Source: Sphaerosporella brunnea
Taxonomy: Eukaryota > Ascomycota > Pezizomycetes > Pezizales > Pyronemataceae
Length of the DNA stretch: 64,000 nt
Direction of reading: 5' to 3'
Assembly (NCBI GenBank): GCA_008704415.1
Contig: VXIS01000047.1
Span: 1 to 64,000 of the forward strand
Notes under the pieces: generated by a model
What the model was told of the DNA's origin: nothing
The model's input: the letters and a program-made list of their open reading frames with translations, nothing else
Databases searched by the model: none
Shown here: positions 31,960 through 43,183 of the stretch, piece by piece
How positions within the stretch are numbered: position 1 is the first letter of the stretch
How the letters are laid out: the number at the start of each line of letters is the position of its first letter
Translations under genes and position numbers: made by a program

Positions 31960-34170
31960 ACCACCTCGCCTGCAAAAGATACCAACACCACCACCACCAC
32001 CACTTATCTCTCCCTCTTTCATATCCTGGCCTGCAGGAACCCACCTCGTCAATCGTCGCCGCCAACGCCCCGACCGGAACATCAACGTCAACACCAACAG
32101 TCACAAACCAAGGCGACGACTCACAGCCGCAGCAGCAACAACCATTCGCCAGCGGAAAACCGAATTCGGGACCCGGGCCTCATACCTATCTTATGAGGAG
32201 AGCGCCGGGAGGAGCAGGAGGGCTGGGGCCTGCTTCACGAACTGATAAGGTAGGTGTTTTTTGAGTGTAAAGAGTAAGTGGACGTTCCGCCTTTCCTCCC
32301 CCTTCCCCCTCCCCGACGTCCAACTACTCGCAAAACAACTCGCTACCAATAGAGCATCAATCGCCCCCGCCCTATTTACCATCACCACGACCAGGTTATG
32401 CGGATTGGCAACCTGCCCCATTTACCTCAACGCCTTCATTCTGCTTACCCAAGTGCACAACAACAAAAAAAGAGACAATTCGCGGGTGGAAAACAAATTC
32501 GGGACCCGGGCCTCATTATGGGGAGAGCGCTGGGAGGAGCAGGAGGGTTGGGGCCTGCTTCATTAACTGGGTGAATACGTGTTCCACCCTCCGTCATACT
32601 TACGACCACCACTAGACCCACAACTCCCAGTGTCATCACTCACCTCCTCCTTATCGGCGCAGCGACATTTCTTGCTCACACCACCTCCTGCTCCACTTCA
32701 CCAGTGCACGATCATCAGCACCAGCAACGATACACCACGACAACCACCATATACCAAAACATCGGGACCTGGGCCTCGTATTATGGGGAGAGCGCTGGGG
32801 AAAGCAGGAGGGCTGGCTGGGGCCTGCTTCATCAACTGATATAATAGGTGTTTTCCATCCGCCATACTGACCTCTAGACCTACGAAAACGCCTCGTCTCA
32901 TCAATTGCCTCCTCCAACATTTCCTACGTTTGACGCCACCTCCTCCTCCACGACCCACCAGCAACGACACAGCAAAAACTCGGGACCCAGGCCTCACATT
33001 ATGAGGAGAGCGCTGGGGGAAGCAGGAGGGCAGGGGCCTGCTTCATCAGCTGATATAATAGGTATTACCCATCTACACCATACTGAGCACCGCCTACGAC
33101 TCCACCAACATTTGCGGCCTTTGATGGCGCCTCCTCCTCCACGACCTACCAGCAACGACACAGCACAAACTCGGGACCCGGGCCTCACATTGTGAGGAGA
33201 GCGCTGGGGGAAGCAGGAGGGCTGGGGCCTGCTTCATCAACTGATATAATAGGTATTACCCATCCACGCCCGCCTACGAAAAATTCACATCTCATCAATC
33301 GCCTCCTCCAACATGTCCTGCTTTTGACGCCACCTCCTCCTTCACGACCCGCCAGCAACGACACAGCACAAACTCGGGACCCGGGCCTCACATTGTGAGG
33401 AGAGCGCTGGGGGAAGCAGGAGTGCTGGGGCCTGCTCCATCAACTGATATAATGGGTGTTGCCTATCTCGGCCATACTGACGACCGCCACAACTAGCCCT
33501 ACAACTTCACATCTTATCAATCGTCTCCGCCAACATTTCCTACTTTTGATGCCACCTCCTCCACGACCGATCAGCAACGATTCTGCAAAAATCCGGGAGA
33601 GCGCTGGGGGAAGCAGGAGGGAAGGGGCCTGCTTCACGCACGCAAAGAGTATATGTTTGTGCAGTGTAAAGAGTATGTTCCTCCGTTGCTTACCCGAGGG
33701 CACGACAGCAAAACGAGACAACTCACCGCGGGAAAAAAAATGCGGGATCTACGACGACTGCACATCTCATCAATTGCGTCCACCAACACCTCCGCCTCCA
33801 CGACCCACCAGCAACGACACAGCAAAAACTCGGGACCCGGGCCTCATATCTATCTTATGAGGAGAGCGCTGGGAGGAGCAGGAGGGCTGGGGCCTGCTCC
33901 ATCAACTCATGTAATAGGTGTTTTCCATCCCCGCCATACTGACCTCTAGACCCATTACGACTTCGCCTCTCATCAATCGCTTCCACCACCAGCTCCTCCA
34001 TTTCATGCCACCTAGTTCCCGACCGGCCAGCAACGATACAGCAAAAACTCGGGACCCGGGCTTCAGATTATGAGGAGAGCGCCGAGGGCAGAATGAGGGA
34101 AGGGGCCTGCTTCGATAACCGATAAAATAGGTATTTCTCCTCACCGCCATACTTACCGCCTTCCCATCTC
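31960..34170 (+). repeat. satellite array, about nine units of ~190-330 bp
   Basis: The core CGGGACCCGGGCCTCA, then TTATGAGGAGAGCGC, AGCAGGAGGGCTGGGGCC and TGCTTCATCAACTGATA, recurs starting near 32167, 32500, 32763, 32981, 33172, 33375, 33594 (core partly deleted), 33831 and 34050. Between cores lies a CCTCCTCCACGACC, CACCAGCAACGACACAGCA stretch. Four central spacings are close to 190-220 bp. Units differ by small indels that break any reading frame, so I treat it as non-coding satellite. The first unit sits in a longer open frame with His, Thr and Gln runs, so an exon origin is possible. Confidence 0.9.
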
Positions 34171-35084
34171 GCGTATATGGGCCAGACGGGTTGCTTGCGG
34201 GGCGACGACGGCCGGCGAGTAATTGCATCGTCTGCGCGCAGTGTGACCCACAAGCAGAACATGCGGTACAGCGCTTCAAGCCCATACAGCGTCGTCCGGA
34301 GCTCTGTACCCCAGGTAAGGGACGTGGAGCGATGCACATCGTGCTGTCAATCAACGTGGTCGATGTATATTGCAACGTTATAACCAGCGGGTTATCATCA
34401 GATCACGGCATTTGCTCCAGGGCTGTTCGCCATTTTCCGCCGAGTTTGCAGACGAGATACTTTATAGAAGTGTTTTGGTCAAACGGAAATCGGCGGTGCC
34501 CCAGCTACCATCCACCCGACGAGGAAATTATCCAAACCGCCCGCCTCTCGTCATCTTTGGCAGCCCGACTGCGTCACCAATAACCCGCATGTTCGCTGTT
34601 CGTCGCGCACAGCAGTGCTCCAGAGGTACACCCCTCTTCAGCGCACGGGTTTGAGGCCAGGGTTGCATCCGGGTCACAGTATTGTGTGGCCTCCAAACCA
34701 CAGGTGATAATATTGACATCTTGTGCAGCCACAACGCGACGAGTCAATCCCAGTGGAGCAACAATCCTATATTGCATGTCCTATCAGCTAGCCGAGCTTT
34801 CATAATTTTTGAAACACCTAGGATGCCCACTTTGATGCCGCCGACAGGCCAGCAATATATCAATCCAATTCCCCAAGACATCCGGTAGTATCTTGTCTGC
34901 AACGTTCACCTCTTGCTTCACACCGTCAACATCATACTCACCTGATGATTTCTTCTCGCAGTAGTCAATGCTCACTACGGTAGACGGGCTAGCGTTTGGG
35001 AGACCTTGTAGCTGGACGCCGCGTCCAAATTCAAATGGCAGCGCAGCCACATCCTTGCATGCCATGTGTCCGATCATCCGCCGG
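34171..35084. other. no gene seen
   Basis: Unique-looking sequence after the satellite; only short frames. Confidence 0.4.
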
Positions 35085-35250
35085 ATAGCCGTTCAGCTGG
35101 CATGGGCTGGGACATGGCGTCGGCAGTAGTAAGGAAGTGTGTTTACCACGTGACGCATCACACCGCGATCACGCAAGCTATGTATATAGTGGCCTTCACT
35201 TCGACTTTATTGTTTTCCTTGCTTTAATCTTTCCTGAAAGTCCGCATCTC
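35085..35250 (+). repeat. decayed Gypsy-B LTR fragment
   Basis: Matches the promoter half of the LTR at 613-1125: ACCACGTG, CACCGCGATCACG, a GTGGCCTTCACTTC block, TTATTGTTTTCCTT and TCTTTCCTGAA follow in the same order with many changes. The rest of the LTR is not recognisable. Confidence 0.6.
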
Positions 35251-35766
35251 ACCATAAATACATCATGTTCACACTCTCGCATTTTGGGTCCTGCGCGTAG
35301 CACCTTTTAGATCTTGCTCCTGTCTGCTGTTGATTTCCTTCCGTATATAAGTCCCTTGGGCCTCATCGGGCCCGCTCCCAACTCTCTTCGTTGGAATTGT
35401 GGCCTAACAAACCAAGGGCTTACATCTTGAACATGGGAACACCAATATGTATGTGTGCCGTGTTTCACTAAGATTAATGATTTTTTCTTTTGTTGAGCAC
35501 ACAGGTATGGCCAGTCGACAGCAAACAAAAGATTTCTCTGCTTGAACAAAGATTCAGCATGCTTTAAAAACAAAAATATAGCGCTTTGCGTATATGGGGT
35601 TCGAAGATCGATGAACTTTTCTTCTCTGCACGCGCGATTTTCTAGCCCTGGACGACGCCACAGTGGGTTGCTCTCAAATTAGATGCGGGCGCTGTTCGAC
35701 GTCAAGGTGGAAACGGCCCGCAAAGCTGAAGCCCGGTTTCTAAGTTGATGGTACCGTGACACGGGT
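35251..35766. other. no gene seen
   Basis: Nothing recognised. It should contain any upstream exon or promoter of the coding-looking frame that follows. Confidence 0.35.
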
Positions 35767-36318
35767 GTGCTGAGTCATTGGAACGATGTGTTAGGGGTGA
35801 GCAAGGTTTGCAGCAAGAGACACCCACCCACGGCATTTCTGAGCCACACGTATACCCCACCCTTCGCATTGCCCTCGCACTTGCACCCTGATGACTGCGG
35901 CCAGATTGCAGAGCGCGGCAGATGTGCCACGGCGCAGGCGGAGCGCAATGTCGTCGACCGCGTTCCCCCAGATAATCCACCGCACGACGGTGTTGACTTT
36001 GATCCGGCCGTGGACCCCCACTGCCCGACGATCAGCGCGGCGGAGCAGGAAGCGTGCATCGTGTTGAGCCTGTTGTTCCTCGACACGGAGGTGAATGAGC
36101 GCGACATCTCCTGCGTCGCCCGCCAGCTGCACGGCCTCAACTGGGACGAAGAATGGTTACTGGGCGAAATCAAGAGTCGCAGGGGCTCCTGGCTGCGCCG
36201 CGCTGTGACTGCGCCGGCACACGCTGTGTCATGGGCACTGTTGGGGAATGCTGTGGCGGTGCCATCTGAGAATGTGATGGTGGAGCTTGCACGGAAAGCT
36301 GCGCAGGTTGCGGCGTAG
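35767..36318 (+). CDS. unrecognised coding exon (possibly partial)
   Basis: The frame is open over 184 codons and ends in TAG, but has no ATG until near its end, so it is probably the last exon of a spliced gene or a truncated gene. A plausible intron, GTGAGCAAG...CTGATGACTGCGGCCAG (about 35797-35904), would leave an exon starting IAERGRCATAQ. The convincing part is the last ~110 codons: ISAAEQEACIVLSLLFLDTE, then NERDISCVARQLHGLNWDEE, then WLLGEIKSRRGSW, acidic with amphipathic helices and no low complexity. The string LFLDTE...ARQL...WDEEWL reminds me of a small bacterial family (DUF7079-like); I could not check this. Function unknown. Confidence 0.4.
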   Translation: MLSHWNDVLGVSKVCSKRHPPTAFLSHTYTPPFALPSHLHPDDCGQIAERGRCATAQAERNVVDRVPPDNPPHDGVDFDPAVDPHCPTISAAEQEACIVLSLLFLDTEVNERDISCVARQLHGLNWDEEWLLGEIKSRRGSWLRRAVTAPAHAVSWALLGNAVAVPSENVMVELARKAAQVAA

Positions 36319-38632
36319 CGTTGTCGTGCGCGGTTGGCTTGGTTGCTGCGGCGGCTGTGGCTGGTTTCCGTCGAGCAAATGTTGGGAATGAATATGATTT
36401 ATCGCATGTCCGTGAATGATGTGTGCGATTCCTCCCAACTGGGGTTTGATTTCACGCGTCAAGCACCAGTGTGCTGACGGTGTGTTGGTATTGAATCGAT
36501 CACTGCGCCGTGTCGCCGTTGAAGTCTCCGTGTCTCGGCAGCATGCTGCGATTGTGCTTTCCCTCTATTTCACGGGCGGCCTTGGAAGAACGATCACCAC
36601 GGCGGCGGCAAATATGCCATCCATCAACGTGCTGCTTGATTGCGTGGACGTTTGTATGTTCTATGTCTTTGCGCCCGAGCTGTGACCTCATGATTTTTCA
36701 CTGGTTGGCAATCAGAGGTGTGCGCCTCCCCTTCATTTATTCTATCCCTTCTTTCCTGTCACCAACACATTCCGAACCGTGAACACCACCAACCACGCCC
36801 CCTCCTACGCAACCACCGCCCACCTAACAAAAAATGCCCGAGCAGGCAAGCAACACGCTGTCTGAGGTGCAGCGGCTCCCTTTCCACTGTCTTGAGCCCG
36901 CCGATTGCAAGCGAGCTGGCGACGCGGGCCCAGATACAACCTACCGAGTACTGGGCGAAGGCTCAAGAACTGCTTTCCAAGCTCGACCTCGGTCCGAGTT
37001 ATCGACCTTGTGAACGCATAAACTGGATTCATGCTCGCTGATGTCGTTGCCAAAGCGCTTGCTGGATCCGCTTTCCGGTGTCTTGGAGCCGAGATGGGTT
37101 GTCGTTGACCTTAAAAATGGGGTATTACTGCCATGTGATCCGGCAGGGCCCACGTAACTGCTATGGTTCTCCAGTAGGTTCTAGCAGATGTTTTCAGGTG
37201 ATAGACCGTCGGGCTCACGCTCGGCCAGTTTGAGTCTTCTACAACGCACACAGCAGGCACTAAACGTGCCTGGCCTGTACATCCCATCGATTGCATCGCC
37301 AACTCATCGTCGAACAAAAATGCTTTACATACTCTCCGGGACGGGGAAGAATTTCTGAAGGTTGCGTTCGGGGTAGGTGCCTTAAAAGCATGCTTGCTGA
37401 CGATGCCAGAGTAGCGTGTTACAGTAACGTGATGTCACGTAATGTAACGTAGCGTTAACGCATCGTGGCCAGCTATGGCGATGGCCAACGCGCATATACG
37501 CGGAGGAAGTATGGCGCGTAGGCGGGAAGTGCAGATGTGCAGGAGACGACGGTTCACGGTGAACCGAAGGTTGCGCGGCAAAGCGGTCCCAATGCGTAAC
37601 ATTTACTATACATAATCTTATATCTGGACGAAATACACTGTTAAACCTCCGGGATATCCTGCAACCCGTCGCCTCACGGGTTGTTATAGTTTTCCACCGC
37701 GTCATTAGCCAGCAGCTCCTCCTCACGCTGCGAGCGCTGCCCCTCGTTGAGATCTTTACTGCGCATCGGCCGCCGTACGCAATTTCTGGTGTCGTTGTGT
37801 AGAGATTTTTGCGCCGAGAAGGACCACCCTGCTGCAAGGGGCCGCAACCAACGAGTCGCGGTGCGGGCAAGAGGGGGAGAAAGGTCCCCCACAACAGTGC
37901 AAAACACTCGAGGGTCGTGATCTCGGGCAGGAAATTGTGATGCAATTTGGGTCCAGCCTGTGCCTGGTATTGGAGCGATTGTGCAACGGCAATGCTGGCG
38001 CTGGAGAGGACCATCGATGGGGTGACACTTGTCGACCAGCGGTTTTATTTCAAATCTAGTCGGGTGCCATCGGCGGGTGCCAGTTCAGTTGCGTGAGACA
38101 ACAAGCCGCCAAACGCAATAGTTTGGTCTGTTTGGGAAAGTGGCGCGTCGAACGATCCAAATACAGCGATGTCAGCTGGCGGTTCGCAAAAGGTCCAAGC
38201 TGTGCGCGAAAGCTTTGCCAGCGGGGAGCTACATGTCCTCAGTGTAAGGTGTCCGCTTGCGATTTTTTCACCGCAGTACTGGGGGGCTCCAGGACCTTCA
38301 TCATTTGTGAAGGTCCGCTCAAAAGCTTCGATCATTGATGTGTTCCATCGGCACCGCATCCGGATTCGAAAAGTGATTTCTTGCCAACGCCCGCCGCGCG
38401 TCTTTGCTTCCGAACGCAGACATCGCAGCCGCCCACTCTGTGCCCCCGCACGTAGTAACTGAACACAGCACAACAAGACGCTTGCCACACACTTCGACGT
38501 GATGCTCCTCAGCTTGCCGTGCTGCATTGGGTGCTCAGAAACCTACGATCTTGCGCTGCGAGCGCCGTGCTGTCCTTTTTCAGCTCCTGCCTTCTTCGGC
38601 CATGTTTCTGTTGTGCTGAGACCTAGGCTTTG
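36319..38632. other. no supported gene
   Basis: Short frames on both strands. At 37421-37460 variants of GTAACGT/GTCACGTAATG repeat several times. A 160-codon minus-strand frame ending at 38045 begins with a hydrophobic stretch, but I cannot support it. CTTTG at 38628-38632 is the left TSD of the copia element. Confidence 0.4.
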
Positions 38633-38886
38633 TGTTGACGATAGGTTTCACGCAATGGACACTAAGAACGTAGGTAGAAGAGATATATTGCAAGGTACTA
38701 AGCTAAGTGCGAGTTGCTGCTCCTTGAGAGACAGAAACGAGCACTAGCATATCACTAGTTCATACTCGGATACCATATATAGAGTATACAGTGACGCACT
38801 CTCTATACTCTATATCTCAACACTCCCCCTATCGGAGCATAAACTGCATATCCCCGAATTCCTCCTATGCTGGCTTGGCAAATCCA

Positions 38887-40439
38887 TCATAATAGATCCT
38901 CATATTCAAGCTGCCCAATGCCCTGTCGAATTGCTGGTGTCCTTCTTAGATAGCTCCAACTGATTGTCGTATCGCCAACTAGATCGTCACTGGCAGTGTG
39001 AGCCATTCGGCTGCCCCAACGTACTTGATGAGTTGCTGGACTCCCCCTGTCTGAGCATTGATTGCTACCGACTTGGCCAGCGTCTTCCATACCCACAATG
39101 TCACCAGCATATGAAGCTTCACTTTCGTCACTGAAACGGCTGTCTTCATCATCCATAGTGTGGTACTCCGTCCGCTTGTGCCACTGAACCTTGTAGTCGT
39201 TTGATTTGCAGTCGTCGTCGTTGACATCGCCTGAAGGAGATGGCCGCCGATCATGTCTGGTTTTCTGACAGTCCATGCATCCAGTATCCTCTCTCTCTGC
39301 ACCGTAAGAAGCCTGCTCCTGTTCTTTCGCTTCGAAACTAGCTTTCTTCTTCGTTCTCTGCCTATCACATCGAGCGTTCTTGATCTTGAAGGCCAGCGAA
39401 AGCAGTATTCACCTGGTTTCTCGTCCTCTCGCATTCGGCTTTGTCATCACCAAAGGCGGCTTTGTGCTCCTCTTCTCCAGAAGCATCTCTCTCTCCAGGG
39501 AAACAAGCTGTGTTGTCAGCCAAACCGGGTCGGTTCTGCGCTCTCTGTTCAGCGAGGATGGCTTTCCTCTCAGTGACACCAGTGTTCTCCATCTCTCCCC
39601 CTTCGGCGGAAGAAGCCATCACTGTCCTTTTCCTTTAGCGAAAGCTTCTCGTTTGGCGGCGACAGCCACTTTTGTGCGCTTCCCTTTCTTCGGAAAAGCG
39701 AGCATTCTTGTCGGTGAACATAGTCCCATCCCTTCGACGTAAGAAGATCGCTTCTGTTGTCCCTCGAAGGCATCTTGCCTCTCCTTTCTCTGTCGTTTGC
39801 ATCCGGATCACTTTTCGGCGAAATCGGCTCTCTGTCTGGCGACAGCTGCTCTCTGCTCGGCGAATTCAGCTCGTTGCCTGGCCATTGCTGTGGTGAAAGC
39901 AGCTACAACCAGAGCCACCACAAACTGCTCAAGTTTCGCATATCAAACATCATCAGGCCAGCACTTTCCTTGACTGAGTTTGCAGAGATCGTCGTAGGCA
40001 TTGTGAAATATCGTCATCAACTTCTCTGTCAAGACATCATCGCGCTTCAGGAAAACCGACCTCGATATGTGGAGACCAGCGGCGTGTGGATGACACTCCG
40101 ATACTGGTCGGTTTCGGTCTTCCGTCATTTTGGTCGGTTCGACATATTTCCAAGCCTCCGTAGCTTCTATCGTGTCCGCAGCGACTTATATTCGGATGCC
40201 ATCAGCAGATCGATGTCTCTCACTGCTTTGACTTCGGACGTCTTCACCTGGCTCATTTCTTGGTTCTTGCTTCGGTCTTTCGGTTTCTGGGTGCAGAAGA
40301 GTCTGATGTGGCCCTTTTCTCCGCAATTACAGCCAGTCGGTTCTTCCGCTTTCAATCGTTTGCCTAACGAAGTCTTTCCTTTTTCTTGCTGCGCATACAT
40401 CGCCACATCCTCGCAGCTGATTGCGCCATTCGCGGACAT
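38887..40439 (-). pseudogene. decayed gag-like region of the copia element
   Basis: Minus-strand frames, broken by stops and shifts, hold a Gag-type zinc knuckle (CNCGEKGHIRLFC near 40310-40330, one residue short between the first two Cys). They also hold a charged coiled-coil-like stretch with repeated RQRAEFAEQRAA / ERKAILAEQRAQ text around 39540-39890. The end of the region is acidic. The missing spacer residue and the shifts suggest the protein is not functional as it stands. Confidence 0.55.
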
Positions 40440-40488
40440 GCTTCGCTGTCGTCTTTGCTGTCGTCCGCAAAGTATTCGTCAATCACCG

Positions 40489-40790
40489 GTTGTCTTGAGC
40501 TCAGAACTCAGGCTCAGATCATTTCTTTCCGGTCCGTAAACGATTCTCCAAGATCTTTCTTCGGTGAGGTAAAACCGCTTCTCTTCCGATCTGTCGGACA
40601 AGCCTTCAAGATCCAGTTGTCTTAAGCCCACAACTCAGGCTTCCGGTGAGCTAAGATTGCAGGCGATCCTCGAAGCGCCAGTTGTCGTTTATCTCGCCTA
40701 CAACTCCAGGCAATCACAGTAAGCTATAGTCGCTTCGCAGGCGGCTCTCCAAGCTTCAGTTGTCTTAAGCCCACAACGTCAAGCTTTCGG
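40489..40790 (-). repeat. four imperfect stem-loop repeats in the copia leader
   Basis: AGTTGTCTTAAGCCCACAAC and variants occur at about 40489-40512, 40614-40640, 40679-40710 and 40756-40790. Most can pair AGTTGT with ACAACT around an 8-16-base loop. They lie between primer binding site and gag, where retroelements carry packaging and dimerisation signals. Confidence 0.55.
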
Positions 40791-40937
40791 CTGCCCAAAC
40801 TTGTCCGTAGCAGCTCCAGAGGTATATACCGACAGCTCACGGTCCGCGCTGCTCAAACGTGTCCAATGGCAGCTCGGTTTCCGACCTTTGATATCGGTTC
40901 TCTTCGTAGATGTTGTTGACTCTTATCGGTGTCGTGG

Positions 40938-40953
40938 CGCCGGGCTCATAACC
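40938..40953 (-). other. primer binding site for initiator tRNA-Met half-molecule
   Basis: Directly inside the 5' LTR the minus strand reads GGTTATGAGCCCGGCG. This is complementary to a tRNA anticodon stem-loop with the CAU anticodon (CGCCGGGCTCATAACC), not to a tRNA 3' end. Priming by a cleaved initiator-tRNA half is known for Drosophila copia and for several fungal copia elements. Confidence 0.75.
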
Positions 40954-41143
40954 TGTTGACAATAGGTTTCACGCTGTGGACACTAAGAACGTAGGTAGAA
41001 GAGATATATTGCAAGGTACTAAGCTAAGTGCGAGTGGCTGCTCCTTAAGAGGCAGAAACGAGCACTAGTATATCACTAGTGAATACTCGGATGCTACATA
41101 TAGAGTATAGGGAAACGCACTCTCTATACCCTATATCTCAACA

Positions 41144-43183
41144 CTTTGGCGGATCGACTGCGTTGTAATATCAAGGTTTGGCACATCACGATGCGCATGA
41201 CAAAATAACATACACAATTCACACGCCTACAGCGGCTACGCCCGAAGATGCTCTTCTTACGATGTTTTCACACTTGACTGCTGCTGGAGCGGTCAAACAG
41301 CGGTGTCTGTGTTGTGGCTAGCCGAATCGATCAAGTCCTAATTCCCTGCCGAACAGCTCTTGCCAGCCCAAGTCTCAAGCTGATGTAGCGCTGAGAAGCT
41401 ACTTGTATCGAGATTCCATACGGCGTTGATCGTTTGTCAGGACTATTTGGTTTGAGTCCTCGGTGTTTGTAATCCATCTTGTTTTTTCCCGCTGTTAGTG
41501 GAGATACATTTCGGCTCGCCGCTCAATCATACATTATTTCTCTACACTCGATGAAGCAGAGAGGTATTGCAGCTTGATCCTGTCCCGAGTCCTCTGAGAG
41601 CAAGCTTATGTCAGCATTGAGTCCGCCAGCCGACTCGAGCCAGTCACGGTATAGACGTTCCAAAACGCTGCATGCTGAACTGGCAGCCTATCCATAGCAT
41701 CATCATCCGCGGGTCGCGACTTCGGTTATTGCTTGCTGGCTCGTCCCGGCGGGCGCTTAGTTTTCGATGAACGGTTTACATTCCGCAATCGCTCATTCGG
41801 TCCGTCGGTTATCATAACTATCCCACCAGGTACCGCTCCCACCGCCTTCCGCTGTTCCACGATATCGGAATACCTTTCTGGGTGCCGTCCCCGGGATATA
41901 GGACTGCAGGTACTGGCCGAAGGGTCAAGCCGGCAAAAGCTCAGGTTTCCACGCGCTCCTCGCGAGCTCGAGTCGCGTCTGCAAACGCCAGTATGTAGGC
42001 CGCTGCAACTTTTGAACGCGAAGCAGTCGGGACCGCGCGGCCATGACTGTCACTCATACGGTGCAGGCAGCTGTAAACCTAATCGTCGACCACAACCAAC
42101 GCCGGTATCCCCGCGTCCGAACGCAGAGCAAAACAAACGTTAAGCACCTACACCCCAACGTTTTCCGTTCCCCTGTTTCTGCAGCTTATTTTCCGACGAA
42201 AATATCCGAGGTTTATAGCTATCTGCGCCATACCCGACACCCGTGTGCGGTCCAACATCGGAAGGACACGGATCCGTGTGAAACCTGTCACTCCTCGTGA
42301 AGATTCGTATGTCGCCGAATCTGGTCGGCAGTACCGTACATTCCCCTCATACCGCGACGAAGCATCAGGGAGTGCCATGGTACACGTACCGTGCCGCGAT
42401 AGCCATACAACCTGCCGACAACATGGCGAGTGTCTATGGATGCAAAGCTGAATGCCTCCCTGGCGCTGGGTAAGGTAGGTGCATATTCGTTCACAATGTA
42501 CGGCATATCTTGAAGATGCCGTGCATTGTCTGCGAATCATCGCCATCACAATAACCGCATCAATGCACCTTCACGCCAGCGCGTGCGCGCCAATCCTTTA
42601 TTTCTGATCCTGCAAAGCATTCCGCTCCAATCCAAAATAAGCCCCGGCAACAAATACCACGCGACCATCCACTTCCCAAGCCCCGCCTCCCAGCCCTGCC
42701 CAAAAATGCATCCAACTCCGTCTCCAAAGCTAACCGCAACGCATCATCAAACAGATACTGCCCTCCCGGCGCTTTCCTTCAGTGATGGCAACATGAAACC
42801 TCGCCTCCCTCCGGCCCAAAGCCAAAACCGAGACCACACCGACACCGCCTCGTCTCGCATCCCGCCCTTCGTTAACCTATGCAAACCTGACACTGCTCTG
42901 GTACCGAAAAATAAATAAACTACGGCCCTGGTGTGCAAATCAAGAAAACCCATTCCGTACTGACCCATCCCCGTATCGGTAAAGCCTTGGATTGAATGTC
43001 CTCGCGGCAGCATTTGATCAACGTGTACTGGACAGGCCGCGCAACGCATTGAAGTGATGGTTCCGCGCAGTGCCAGCGTGTACATTGTCTGCGCGGCAAA
43101 CCCACCGATGCACACCAGGAAGTCGACAAACGCACTACCACGCCAAGCGCCTTGCCGTTGTGAGCGAATCGCGGGGACGGTGC
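41144..43183. other. no supported gene
   Basis: 41144-41148 is the right TSD of the copia element. A 137-codon frame at 41733-42143 lacks an ATG start and a domain. The last few hundred bases are the 3' side of the FunK1 gene; no clear terminator signal. Confidence 0.4.

Larger units (their letters stand above)
38633..41143 (-). mobile_element. non-autonomous Ty1/copia element, complete with TSD
   Basis: 2511 bp. Two nearly identical 190-bp LTRs (38633-38822 and 40954-41143) begin TGTTGAGATATAG on the minus strand and end GTCAACA. The flanks are CTTTG at 38628-38632 and 41144-41148, a perfect 5-bp TSD. The minus-strand order is 5' LTR (40954-41143), primer binding site, leader with repeated stem-loops, a gag-like region, polypurine tract (GATAGGGGGAG), 3' LTR. 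The body is only 2.1 kb against ~4.5 kb in full copia elements. I find no protease, integrase, reverse transcriptase or RNase H, so movement would need a full-length helper. Confidence 0.92.

Noticed and set aside
32698..33391. Chain of minus-strand frames beginning MRPGSRV in successive satellite units
   Set aside because: The starts are not ATG and the chaining follows from the repeat itself; indels break the frame between units.
38045..38527. 160-codon minus-strand frame with a hydrophobic start
   Set aside because: It could be a secreted protein, but there is no domain, no Cys pattern and no context to support it.
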